DNA from: Clostridiales bacterium
Lineage (GTDB): Bacteria > Bacillota_A > Clostridia > Saccharofermentanales > Saccharofermentanaceae
NCBI GenBank assembly: GCA_017649745.1
Contig: JAGCGE010000208.1
Location: 1-24,313, forward strand
Direction of reading: 5' to 3'
DNA: 24,313 bases
The stretch's first letter is position 1. Each line of letters starts with the position of its first letter. The translations under genes and the position numbers were made by a program. Under the pieces are notes generated by a model. That model had not been told where the DNA came from and searched no databases. It worked only from the letters and a program-made list of their open reading frames with translations. Positions 15,101-22,531 of the stretch are shown piece after piece.

Positions 15101-15656
15101 ATGACCAATCTTCAATATTATCCTTGCTGCTGAGCATTAAAGCTCCGTTAAATCCGCCATCCCATTTCGAATACTCCTGATATGAAATAAAATACCTATC
15201 ACTTTCTACTTCATAGGTTCTGGTATTAAGAAGATACCAACCAGAAAAAGAGCCTAATTCATTATCACCAAGCGCTATAGTCATACCTATAGTTACTTCA
15301 GAATCAGTTCCAATATCCTGGTTGTAGTAATTGTTTCTTATCGTATATGTTCCGCAGTTATCAGTTTCGACAATAGTAGCATTCCAGATATTTTCTATTA
15401 CATATGGAGTTTTAAACGTAATGTGCCAGTTATCAATAATCTCATCACCGGTATTCTTGATCTTGAGTTCTATATTCGCATGTCCATCCCATGTTGAAGT
15501 TGTTATCTGCTCAACTTCAAATTCATTTCCTTCCATTACAGAATAGTATTTTATCTCCATATCATCAGCTCTGAGAGCAGACAAAGGAAAAGTCGACACC
15601 ACCATCAATGTTGAAAGAAAAACGCAAAATGCTCTACTGCTCCTTGAAAAATGCAT
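12132..15656 (-). CDS. Large exported protein: CBM2-like, Ca-binding repeats, vWA-like and caspase-like domains
   Basis: A 1174-residue secreted or surface protein. I start it at ATG 15656, which has AGGAGG nine bases upstream and opens a signal peptide (FCVFLSTLMVVSTFPLSALRA); a frame start 20 codons earlier is less likely. In order: two beta-sandwich segments resembling CBM2 cellulose-binding modules (about 35-270; TSTWDGHANIELKIKNTGD, SKWDGGFNGALML); a Thr/Pro linker; thrombospondin-3-like calcium repeats with DSDGDGLSDEDE-type units (about 303-441); a degenerate vWA-like domain (about 590-750) lacking DxSxS; more calcium repeats (about 772-820); and a C-terminal domain with VVIVTHG (H971) and LYTCEGG (C1015). 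That His/Cys pair, 44 residues apart after beta strands, suggests a caspase/CHAT-fold protease. It has its own promoter and a lipoprotein gene 12 bases behind. No cell-wall anchor is evident. Confidence 0.75.
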   Translation of the reverse strand: MHFSRSSRAFCVFLSTLMVVSTFPLSALRADDMEIKYYSVMEGNEFEVEQITTSTWDGHANIELKIKNTGDEIIDNWHITFKTPYVIENIWNATIVETDNCGTYTIRNNYYNQDIGTDSEVTIGMTIALGDNELGSFSGWYLLNTRTYEVESDRYFISYQEYSKWDGGFNGALMLSSKDNIEDWSLSFSSEYEISTISNAAIEYVDSGVYTIVNDGFSQNLSSNMLLLSIQGIPTENDFAIDNVLMYSIGMAYSLSDDEDNNGIADYLDYIYSFENTVPLTPIPTDNPTTPTPVNHLSEASVVWVDSDGDGLSDEDEVLYGTNIEEEDSDFDGIIDSIELSIGYLPNNPDSDDNGIPDGQEDFDKDGITNSLETINGTCLYLTDSDFDDIDDYDEIYVYGTDPNREDSNDDGILDGDALKLGFNPQSLDSDQNGIPDKDEKTYQEINLQIAEDAERQGVSSVEIKGNFTNLIASTTTIEDVYGKDVYSSEIEAIVGGLVSIETTSGFDKATIVFHYDEEEIGVEEDDLCILWYDEANCEYVMLDEYQSLDTENNTVSLVTTHFSEYMLISKTKWLDTWEKSITKVYEDRVDLEKEKCGTVKYMIALKLSLDDSEEFYRNHVLNAYMNIVSHFRNENDIAGLLLYSGDAYRVTGGVNSQYNGVVISNIYNMYVAGNPNIGNMFKEANYLRQGYTSETDEVILYVLTDERDINLDDYSDIILEGNYHVVLVSIDNSSAKCSSSWGTVLDSTNNKNIYIASLQAEMDLLRNNYSNIVNADKDEDGLTNIEELSGIILSNGTIVYTDYDNPDSDDDEIDDRSELGIKRTISSLNVYERLVFERKLPEFSNEVSFWSYYSNPTDPDTDHDDFFDILDARPKIKNPDKIYILGLKSSVPYSQDDDSLESDTDPEAQARLLKWTYQNLGYTVDAFFFSSSDEFINEWSHIGCSVKESLLGEYTGKYYYNVTNVVIVTHGTCNSIKTGSDDNLISAAVKGMDEYKNISLLEHRKIKSLNLYTCEGGKKDENNISLAENFLTTIPTIEQVVAFDTKLRKTNPTYNTYSYFGRWINEKKNVSVEEYKHYNELLAKQNADGVEEGEKKLIYLNVDESSVQGFKCFVREGDSITGRGIFEGDIRYGTLYWYGDLETSPNADKAGIAEYDDSKYITDNRYDPLIIGY

Positions 15657-15684
15657 AACATAATACCTCCTGTTCCATACTTGG

Positions 15685-15713
15685 AGTATACGATGTAAAA
15701 GGCTTTTTATCAA
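15685..15713 (-). promoter_or_regulatory. Sigma-A promoter of the large exported protein gene
   Basis: On the minus strand, TTGATA (15713-15708), 17 bases, TATACT (15690-15685). The RNA would start near 15678, about 22 bases before the ATG at 15656. This supports the shorter start, since the longer frame would begin upstream of the transcript. Confidence 0.6.
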
Positions 15714-15882
15714 CAAATATTGACATAACTACTAGAAAATATAGCTGCAACATTATCTGTTATGATTACCGATATTTCAACATTATTTGGTCTGGATTTT
15801 GTCTCTAATCTTGTAGGTCCTGATTTCTTTTTGTGGTGTCATAAATTCTTCTCTAATATACACACTAAAACATCTGTAATTG

Positions 15883-15948
15883 TCGTCAAAACAATGTTAT
15901 TAAAATAGAGAAAATCCCGAAATCCTTATATATCAGGCGTTTCGCGAT
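15883..15948. other. Arm box and hairpin left of attachment copy 2
   Basis: TTGTCGTCAAAAC (15881-15893) repeats the box found at 3623-3635. It is followed by a hairpin at 15914-15948 with stems ATC/GAT, CGAAA/TTTCG and CCT/AGG. The order box, hairpin, tRNA core mirrors the integrase side of copy 1 (3395-3485), but the integrase gene is missing. It looks like the integrase-proximal end of an element that lost its integrase. From 15717 to 15880 I see no gene. Confidence 0.5.
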
Positions 15949-15956
15949 CCTAGATC

Positions 15957-16102
15957 TGGCGGAGCCGGTGGGTTTCGAATTGAAAACCTTATTTCTAGTT
16001 ACGTCACAATGAATCAAATATGTTGCTTTTAGGCTGTTTTACAAGGATATAGTGTTATAGTCAGTCCACTTGTTCTTCTTCAATCTGATGCTAATTGTCG
16101 TC
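15957..16102. repeat. Attachment site copy 2 (tRNA 3' end plus arm)
   Basis: A second copy of the 146-bp segment at 3485-3630, same orientation, no gaps, 6 substitutions. On the minus strand it again ends with a tRNA 3' part: T-loop TTCGAAA, CCCAC, CGGCTCC, G, CCA. Two of the substitutions are paired: A3501/T3514 became T15973/A15986, so the inverted repeat is kept as GGTTT/AAACC. A TGTCGTCA box closes the copy. No gene is seen between 16103 and 16252. Confidence 0.75.
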
Positions 16103-16252
16103 AGACATGCTTTTATTTCTATAAACACATGCCAATTTTTCTCATATTCTCTTGTACCGTGTATATTTTATTCCATTACGGTGTAACACTTTTTCACCAC
16201 AGTCCACAAGAAGACTTTCGAAATGATTATACTTTTTTTCCGTAGCCCAATA

Positions 16253-17137
16253 TTACATTTTTATTGTAGACAATTCAGTTTTCCAATCTTTAGGAAACCC
16301 CAATAATCCGAGTTCAATATCAGAATACTTACTCACAAGTGCCTCTAAATCATCTAAAAACCGATTCCAGTGTAAATCATCATTAAGGAGCTGCCTCATG
16401 CAAAGCAAAACTGCGTATATCCTATCATTTGAAATTCCCTGTTTGGTATATTGTTTGTAAAGTATAGGCCGCTTTGCAAGTTTTGCATTGTATAGTCTTC
16501 CATAATGAGCACATATATTTCGAACATAAGAAATGGATTCGATCCAACTTTCATAATATGTATACCCAACACCGAAAGTCTTAGCCACAGCTTTCTTGTC
16601 GGGATTCTTCATGTTTTTGAAGAATTTTGATAGCATTCCGAAACTGCAAATTTCCACCAGTGCGTATAAAGGTAAATCCCCGCCTTCATAATTGTTTTGA
16701 AAATTTTTAACAAAAGGAGCCTTTGCGTTCCTTCTTATTTCATCTTTTATATCTTCCAAAAACTGCTTGTGATATCCCTCATCTGCAAAATTATTAGATT
16801 CCTTATATCCCAACACATCATATTGTTCAGAAAAATAATTAGCTATTCTGCATCTAGCATTAATTTCTATTTTTTCAATCAGTGGATAAAGTAATTGTCT
16901 GAAATTGGCGTTGAATAGATATAATCCAACAATATGTTCAAAAGTCACACCTGGATCGAAGCATCCATTTTTCTTCTTTAATCTGAGGCAATAAGCCTTT
17001 ATCAATCGAAAGTATGATATATCATTAAGAATATCTTTGGCATACTTTTCGTCTTCGATTATCAAACCTAATTCTTTTAAATTTTTTATCTGTTCATCAA
17101 CTGTCATCGGTGGTTGATGTTGTTTCAACTGCTTCAT
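16253..17137 (-). CDS. Abi_2 family protein (AbiF/AbiD-like, HEPN RNase type)
   Basis: A 294-residue protein of the Abi_2 family, known from lactococcal abortive-infection proteins AbiD and AbiF. Typical blocks are present: an N-terminal TVDEQIKNLKELGLII, DISYFRLIKAYCLRLKK, FNANFRQLLYPLIEKIEINA, and the HEPN motif RNICAH (R206, H211) followed by YGRLYN. The R-X4-H motif marks a likely RNase active site, so the protein may cut RNA during phage attack and stop growth. The length is normal and the frame intact. It follows, on the same strand, a short structured leader that ends in a terminator-like hairpin at 17155-17201. Some Abi_2/AbiF genes are reported to be paired with small RNA antitoxins and to be related to Cas13 ancestors; this arrangement fits that pattern. 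A weak AGGGTG precedes the ATG. Confidence 0.9.
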   Translation of the reverse strand: MKQLKQHQPPMTVDEQIKNLKELGLIIEDEKYAKDILNDISYFRLIKAYCLRLKKKNGCFDPGVTFEHIVGLYLFNANFRQLLYPLIEKIEINARCRIANYFSEQYDVLGYKESNNFADEGYHKQFLEDIKDEIRRNAKAPFVKNFQNNYEGGDLPLYALVEICSFGMLSKFFKNMKNPDKKAVAKTFGVGYTYYESWIESISYVRNICAHYGRLYNAKLAKRPILYKQYTKQGISNDRIYAVLLCMRQLLNDDLHWNRFLDDLEALVSKYSDIELGLLGFPKDWKTELSTIKM

Positions 17138-17154
17138 GATTAAACACCCTAATG

Positions 17155-17207
17155 AAAAAATGACCCGACGTGGTCCGCATCAAAAGAGAGGCGTGTCGGG
17201 TTCTGTT
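17155..17207 (-). ncRNA. Small structured RNA upstream of the Abi_2 gene
   Basis: The promoter at 17214-17243 predicts an RNA start near 17207. The RNA would be about 53 bases: a 6-base lead, a 7-bp stem ACCCGAC/GTCGGGT (17201-17195 with 17169-17163) enclosing a small inner stem CGC/GCG and a 25-base loop region, then CA and six U (17160-17155). It ends 17 bases before the Abi_2 ATG. It could be a separate RNA antitoxin with its own terminator, or an attenuator that limits read-through into the toxin gene. Confidence 0.55.
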
Positions 17208-17213
17208 GCTCGT

Positions 17214-17243
17214 ATTATATTGCAATTATCATATAATCGTCAA
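17214..17243 (-). promoter_or_regulatory. Sigma-A promoter of the Abi_2 leader RNA
   Basis: On the minus strand, TTGACG (17243-17238), 18 bases, TATAAT (17219-17214). The perfect -10 box and near-perfect -35 box make it one of the best promoters here. From 17244 to 17520 I see no gene, only unassigned AT-rich DNA. Confidence 0.65.
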
Positions 17244-17520
17244 TATTTTTCTATCCGGTTCCGCCCAGATATGAATATAACCTATAGCAAATCTCTATCC
17301 ATTGAAATCCTATGATGAATTTCGTAGCCACTTATTGTGTTGGTCTCGCGCTGTCCATCCTTTCAATACTATAAGCATTCCCAACTAAGGTTGATGAGAA
17401 TTCCCATATCTTGAACCTATGAACATACGACTTCTCTTACGGCTTAGATTACGACAAAATAATATAGTCGCAAGTCATTAGTGTCAAACATCTACGACTC
17501 AAAATATTATAGTATTGAGG

Positions 17521-19329
17521 CTAAATCAATCCTATAAACTCATTTACATTATGCCTTAGATGGTCAATCTGTAACCATTGTATTTTATCCCAATCACTAT
17601 TTTCAGGGGTAATCTTGTTCAATTTATCTAATAAATCCTTAAGCGCTCCTTTATCAGATTCATCATACGTACCTTTCGGAATTCCAGTGTAAACGGAAAT
17701 AAGAATATCACGAAAACAACTTATTTGTTGAGCTGTGCAGTTAATTAGCATAGTTATAATCTTTTTGTTATCTAGAATGCATATAAAGTGATGTTGCATC
17801 ATATATATGTGTTTATTCTTTTGAACATTTTGATAGAAACTCTCAATATCCTCCGGTTTATACGAAAAAATAGCATTACTATTGCTTTTATCTATCGCCT
17901 CAGCAAACTTCTTCATAAACTCCTGATACTTGTTCATCACAACGCCATCATCAGAAATCTTTGTCATCAAACCCCATATTATCTCTTGTGATGAAGAAGG
18001 ATGCGTTTTGCACATATTTATAGTATTGGAAATCATTTGTAAACATATTGGTTTAGTATCATAATCAATAACAACACCCGCTCTAATAACTTCTAACGCT
18101 AACTGCTCGTATGCATGAATACATAAATAGTTTGTTTTCTTTATTTTCGTCTGAATATTGTCCAATGCTTCTTTTACATCTACTTCTTTCTGAATATGGA
18201 AGTTCTTTATAATATAAAGATCTGGGTCACTCTCGATAGATGCTTTTTTCTCAAAAAAACAAAAATCAACATATTCAGCCGACGCAGCAATAATATCATC
18301 CACGCTATATGTATTTAACAAAAGATAATCATATATAAATTTAAATAAAGGTGAACTTGATTCTCCTAATTGAACAGAAATACATTTTGTCCCTTCCCAT
18401 CTTGGAATATCAGAACACAGAAAATGTTTTGAAACAATGATTGCACCTTTTAGTGCTACCTGATAAAATGCATCCTCAAATTTCTTGTCGATATCTAGGT
18501 TAGAGAAAATATCATTACATTTTTGAAGCGCATAGATCAGTATGCGTAAATTATTGTGGCAATGAGTTCTTACGATATTGGCTATCTTTTCGATTTCATC
18601 ATCTCGCGAAATGGCGCTAAGCCAATTCTCAGAATATTCATTTACGATACTTCTCACTGATTCACTAATATCAACCTTGAACTGGACTGTATCACCAATG
18701 GTTTTTTCCTTCATTCTAAGGTAAGGGATTTGTCGGTCATATTTATTTGTTTCTTCGGTCTCATCTATCAGAGACGTAAAAGAACTTGAAAAATCATAAT
18801 CAAAAGATTCATTGTTCTGCCCCAATATCTCCTTTTCATTTGCTACAAGTAACACCTTTGCACCATCATACTCTACCAATCCGTTGATATATCCTAATAG
18901 TAAAAGGGTATCTATCGAACTCCTCTCTAAATCCTCAAAAATAAGCAATACATCCTTGAGATTAATCGATTCGTATAACTTAACCAATTGATTCTCAGAA
19001 ACACCGATACTTATGCCTTTTAGAGGCAGTACGTTGTCTACTATATTATGTCCAATAATCGATACATATTCCTTTACTTCCGATTTTTTAGATAAAGTCG
19101 GAAGCCTCAACCTTAAATATACTCGTTTGCTCAATTCATTAAGATTATCAACACCATACAGAGAAACCACTACGCATTGAATTGCATTATCTTTCAAATA
19201 AGGGCATAGCGTTTTATTTACATAATACGATTTGCCTGAACCCCAATCACCTGTAAGTAGCATGGCTGTCTTCGGCCTGTATTGAGTAGCATATCTCTTT
19301 ATAAAACTACATAACTCTTCATAACTCAT
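17521..19329 (-). CDS. KAP-family P-loop NTPase
   Basis: A 602-residue STAND/KAP-type ATPase. Walker A GDWGSGKS is at residues 27-34 (AMLLTGDWGSGKSYYVNKT), Walker B VLLIFEDLERSS near 128-138, and a sensor-like KVLLVANEKEIL follows near 158-170. The C-terminal 350 residues are helical with no domain I can name and no membrane segments, unlike many KAP proteins, which insert TM helices. I start it at ATG 19329, with GAGG nine bases upstream; GTG and ATG codons two and three codons earlier overlap the ribosome binding site. KAP and similar P-loop NTPases are common in defence islands, acting as sensors or power units. The gene stands alone, next to the Abi_2 gene on the same strand. It appears intact. 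Confidence 0.8.
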   Translation of the reverse strand: MSYEELCSFIKRYATQYRPKTAMLLTGDWGSGKSYYVNKTLCPYLKDNAIQCVVVSLYGVDNLNELSKRVYLRLRLPTLSKKSEVKEYVSIIGHNIVDNVLPLKGISIGVSENQLVKLYESINLKDVLLIFEDLERSSIDTLLLLGYINGLVEYDGAKVLLVANEKEILGQNNESFDYDFSSSFTSLIDETEETNKYDRQIPYLRMKEKTIGDTVQFKVDISESVRSIVNEYSENWLSAISRDDEIEKIANIVRTHCHNNLRILIYALQKCNDIFSNLDIDKKFEDAFYQVALKGAIIVSKHFLCSDIPRWEGTKCISVQLGESSSPLFKFIYDYLLLNTYSVDDIIAASAEYVDFCFFEKKASIESDPDLYIIKNFHIQKEVDVKEALDNIQTKIKKTNYLCIHAYEQLALEVIRAGVVIDYDTKPICLQMISNTINMCKTHPSSSQEIIWGLMTKISDDGVVMNKYQEFMKKFAEAIDKSNSNAIFSYKPEDIESFYQNVQKNKHIYMMQHHFICILDNKKIITMLINCTAQQISCFRDILISVYTGIPKGTYDESDKGALKDLLDKLNKITPENSDWDKIQWLQIDHLRHNVNEFIGLI

Positions 19330-19439
19330 ATTCATCACCTCACAATAGCACAGAAATATTATATTATTCCAAAGGATACAATGATTGTATGTTATTGGCT
19401 ATTATTCAACAATTCTCATGCATCTCAACTAAATATGTT

Positions 19440-19845
19440 TTAGTTCTTCTTCAACACCACAATCCTGTTACAGATATTAGCAACATCTTCATCATGAGTT
19501 ACCATTACAATCGTTATTCCTTTGTTGTTCAGATTTTTAAGAATACTAAGAATGTCCCTCTCTGTATCAGAATCCAACGAACCTGTTGGTTCATCCGCAA
19601 GAAGCAATTTGGGCTCGTTGATAATAGCCCTGCCTAAAGCAACACGTTGTTTCTCGCCACCGGATAACACATTAGGATACTTATCTTTAAGATCTGCTAT
19701 TCCTAACGATTCAAGAACTTCCATAACTTTTTCCTTGCGACAAGAACCTTTTATGCCTGATTCCCAAAGTCCCATTTCCACATTTTCATATACTTTGTAA
19801 TCATTTATTAGTCCTCTTTTTTTAGATACAAAATCTCACCTTTCG
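19440..19845 (-). pseudogene. 5'-truncated ABC transporter ATPase (LolD/MacB type)
   Basis: The C-terminal half of an export-type ABC ATPase. It includes [16 protein letters not shown], signature [15 protein letters not shown], Walker [14 protein letters not shown], and switch [11 protein letters not shown]. The frame opens near 19845, but everything before (Walker A and the first strands) is missing and replaced by unrelated AT-rich DNA. No permease gene is next to it. A 7-bp hairpin (AACTAAA/TTTAGTT, 19427-19445) covers its stop codon. In similar loci such ATPases export bacteriocins or antimicrobial peptides, so an export system may once have stood here. Confidence 0.75.
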
Positions 19846-19996
19846 ATTAGAGTCTTTTCGTATTACGTGTATATCTACACACTGTTGAACATAAAAATCC
19901 TCGGATAGAATATAGTTAATATCCATTTATATAATCTATTTCATTTTCATATTGAGATTTATTTGCTTGTCGATAATACTCTAATCTCTTTATATC

Positions 19997-21151
19997 CTAA
20001 ACACCTGTAGGAGTACCATTCTCTGAGCAAGGAAATTTAACATTTTCTAAACATTCTCTTTCAACTAGATATGAATAGGCATTGATCTCTTCACCATAAA
20101 AAATTATGTAGCAAAGTTCTCCACTGACAAAAACAGTTTGAATCAAATGTTCGTTTCCGACCTCTAGGTCTATTTCACTTAATTTCTCGTCATCATCAAG
20201 TGAATAAACTTTATTGGTTCCTCTGGTATAAAACAACGGAGCGGAAGACGATACGTTTTTAGCTAGTGCAAAATCTCTTCCTTTGAATACTTCAATTAAC
20301 TCATCATTTTCTATCTTAGCAAGATATCCGTACATGGAAGCATTGAAGAAATAAATGTAATCACCAAAGACATCCATATCAGACACAAATGAAGATAAGA
20401 CAAATTCGTGCATTTCCTTGCTTATTTCTATGGTTTTGATGATTTCATAATCAGTATTAAGTACTTCAAGGTATGAATTAAAGTCAATCTTGCTTTCACA
20501 GATATCGTGCAATACATAAAGATTATTCTGGTTTGAACAAATACCGTATATTGCTTCGCCTTTACCGGAAACTGTATCAATCGTACATTCCATATGCTTT
20601 TCCCACGTCTCCGTTTCGACATTAAAGCTGTCCAGAAAAGTATATATTTGATCTTCGGTCACTATGTTTTTATAAGTAACTATACAACCATTGAAATAGT
20701 ATGCAGGTATGGTAGGTATTGATTCATCATTGCAGACAAACTCTACCTTTTCTCCAGTCTCAAGATTTAACTTTACAAGACAATTCCTAGTGGTGTCATC
20801 ACCTTCGACGACACATATATAGTGATATACATATGGGTAATTTAATACTACTTGCTTCATGCTAGTTAGGAAATTTGGCACACTTCCAAATCTCATTTGT
20901 TGACCATCAGGATCCTCCAAAACAAAATCTAGTTTCTGTCCGTTAATCTCTGTATACAAAATCTTATTGTCAATGAGTGCCATTTGGTAGAACAAAGAAT
21001 CGCTATTGATCGTCACTTCTTGAATTTCTGCTTGTTCAATACGATTTTGTAAAACAGCTGAATCTGTATCTTTTTGTTTTGAACATCCATTAAAGCATAG
21101 TGACAAACAAAGCACTAATAAAACGACTACCTGTTTTTTTATCTTAAACAT
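19997..21151 (-). CDS. Lipoprotein, probably beta-propeller-like, paired with a C39-like peptidase
   Basis: A 384-residue predicted lipoprotein. The signal peptide has a hydrophobic core VVVLLVLCLSLCF and a lipobox-like FNGC with Cys at 23. The mature part is all strand in character, with repeated blocks such as NKILYTEINGQKLDFVLE, NLYVLHDICES, DYIYFFNASMYGYLAKIEN and NKVYSLDDDEKLSEIDLE. These resemble the blades of a beta-propeller such as those found in many Clostridia surface lipoproteins. There is no catalytic motif. GGGAGAG lies eight bases before the ATG, and the gene starts 45 bases after the secreted peptidase gene, so they form an operon. Outer-membrane-leaflet location is expected. 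A partner or protective role toward the peptidase is inference from the pairing. Confidence 0.7.
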   Translation of the reverse strand: MFKIKKQVVVLLVLCLSLCFNGCSKQKDTDSAVLQNRIEQAEIQEVTINSDSLFYQMALIDNKILYTEINGQKLDFVLEDPDGQQMRFGSVPNFLTSMKQVVLNYPYVYHYICVVEGDDTTRNCLVKLNLETGEKVEFVCNDESIPTIPAYYFNGCIVTYKNIVTEDQIYTFLDSFNVETETWEKHMECTIDTVSGKGEAIYGICSNQNNLYVLHDICESKIDFNSYLEVLNTDYEIIKTIEISKEMHEFVLSSFVSDMDVFGDYIYFFNASMYGYLAKIENDELIEVFKGRDFALAKNVSSSAPLFYTRGTNKVYSLDDDEKLSEIDLEVGNEHLIQTVFVSGELCYIIFYGEEINAYSYLVERECLENVKFPCSENGTPTGV

Positions 21152-21196
21152 TTTGCATACTCTCCCATATCACTCCGTTAAATCAAAATATATAAT

Positions 21197-22048
21197 TCAA
21201 TACATATAACCACAATTTACAGAATTGTATCCCAAATACAAATTGTCAGTAGTTATATCATAACATTTATATGGAGAATTACTGTTTACATATCCAGCCC
21301 AAGGATCAGCGACGGCAACTTCTGATTTATCACTTTTTATGGAATATACAGTAACAAAATGAGCTGAAAGATTGAATGGCCATCCCAAAGTATCCAATTC
21401 TTTTACACCTATAATAGGAGGAGCATCGAAAGAATTAATTCCTACATAAAGGTCAGTTTTCATTTGTGCTTTAGTCTGTCCATACCTCTCAACATAATTA
21501 TTTATGGATTGTCTTCTATTTATATAGGAAGCCATATCATAAAGAGTAGTGCCAGAAGTAGATGAGGTATTGCAACCATTTCGAATAATTGATTCATAAT
21601 ATGTTGTGCCCGTAAGATATTTTAGAGCCATTTTTACGCATGCCGGACCACAGGAATAGCTCGTTTCTTGGGCGAAATAGCTAAAAGAACTCATGTTGCT
21701 CAATTGTATCCAATAGGCTCTGGTTGGTTCTTCTATTATATTTGTACTGTTGATTTCTTTGATATGAAATTGACTTAAATAAATATCTTGTTCTGAGGCC
21801 TCCATAGCTCCGCTAAAACCACTGATAATAGAAGAATTATTTCTTTGAACTAAAGAATAATCTGTATCATCTGTCGGTTCAAGACGATTTTCTTCAGATT
21901 CAGTATCCTTTATAATATTTTGAGAAATCATTATGTCGTGACAAGCGTTCTCTTCTGAATCTTCGTTATCATCAGCTATAACACTATTCGTAAAAGCGGT
22001 AAATATCAAAACAAATGTCATTAATACAGACATTAACTTTTTAAACAT
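21197..22048 (-). CDS. Secreted C39-like papain-fold peptidase
   Basis: A 283-residue exported protein. The N-terminal signal peptide is LMSVLMTFVLIFTAFTNSVIA. An acidic pro-region of about 85 residues follows, then a Peptidase_C39_2-like domain. The catalytic set is visible: YFAQETSYSCGPACVKMAL gives the oxyanion Gln and C133, SAHFVTVYSI gives H230, and VAVADPWAGY gives D248, the C39 order Cys-His-Asp(Pro). The size and Gly-Pro-Ala-Cys motif fit stand-alone secreted members, not bacteriocin-exporter domains, although the truncated ABC ATPase nearby (19.4-19.8 kb) is suggestive. AGGAGG stands eight bases before the ATG. A lipoprotein gene follows 45 bases downstream. The acidic pro-region could keep the enzyme inactive until export. 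Confidence 0.8.
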   Translation of the reverse strand: MFKKLMSVLMTFVLIFTAFTNSVIADDNEDSEENACHDIMISQNIIKDTESEENRLEPTDDTDYSLVQRNNSSIISGFSGAMEASEQDIYLSQFHIKEINSTNIIEEPTRAYWIQLSNMSSFSYFAQETSYSCGPACVKMALKYLTGTTYYESIIRNGCNTSSTSGTTLYDMASYINRRQSINNYVERYGQTKAQMKTDLYVGINSFDAPPIIGVKELDTLGWPFNLSAHFVTVYSIKSDKSEVAVADPWAGYVNSNSPYKCYDITTDNLYLGYNSVNCGYMY

Positions 22049-22072
22049 ATTCGTAACCTCCTAAAAAATCAA

Positions 22073-22499
22073 TCAACCATAGTTTTCCTTATAGTATAAA
22101 AACAAACGTGAATCCAAGCTATCTGCTACTTCCTCAACAGTCTTATCACTTGAATAAAGGCTGCTTACATTATGTTCGTTGGCATATGGCTCTTTAACAA
22201 CATGCTCTATTGCTGGATTATTTGTCTATTCAAATGAAGGATTCAGTTTATATTCATCTGTTGAACTTATAAAGTAGTGCTTTAGCTTTCTTAGTTTATC
22301 TCGAGAAACTCGAGGACTTATTTTTCTCATTGGCAAAAAATAGCGATATATTTGTTTTAAAAACCGATCTTTGTTGCCATGCTCCAAGATATTGATCAAC
22401 AAACGAATAAAGATTGGAGGGCGTAATATTTCCTCTTAAATCAGCTGCTCCACCTCTTAGTCCCTGTACATCAATGTGTTTTATTATCCCATGAAGACT
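22073..22499 (-). pseudogene. Remnant of a caspase-like protein C-terminal region
   Basis: Broken protein-like reading between the C39-like gene and the lipoprotein gene. First comes HIDVQGLRGGAADLRGNITP and PSNLYSFVDQYLGAWQQR with VFKTNISLFFANEK. The reading then shifts frame to SRDKLRKLKHYFISSTDEYK and LNPSFE, hits an in-frame TAG, and resumes as TNNPAIEHVVKEPYANEHNV to YYKENYG with TGA at 22073-22075. These blocks recall the C-terminal part of some bacterial caspase-family (Peptidase_C14) proteins, from memory and not searched. At least one frameshift and one stop make it dead, and its catalytic N-terminal part is absent. Confidence 0.5.
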
Positions 22500-22531
22500 T
22501 CATTTAATATATGAAAGCTGAGTAGGTTCAT

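Noticed and set aside
17244..17520. Hidden small gene or RNA between the Abi_2 leader and the KAP gene
   Set aside because: I found no frame with a start signal and no promoter-terminator pair.
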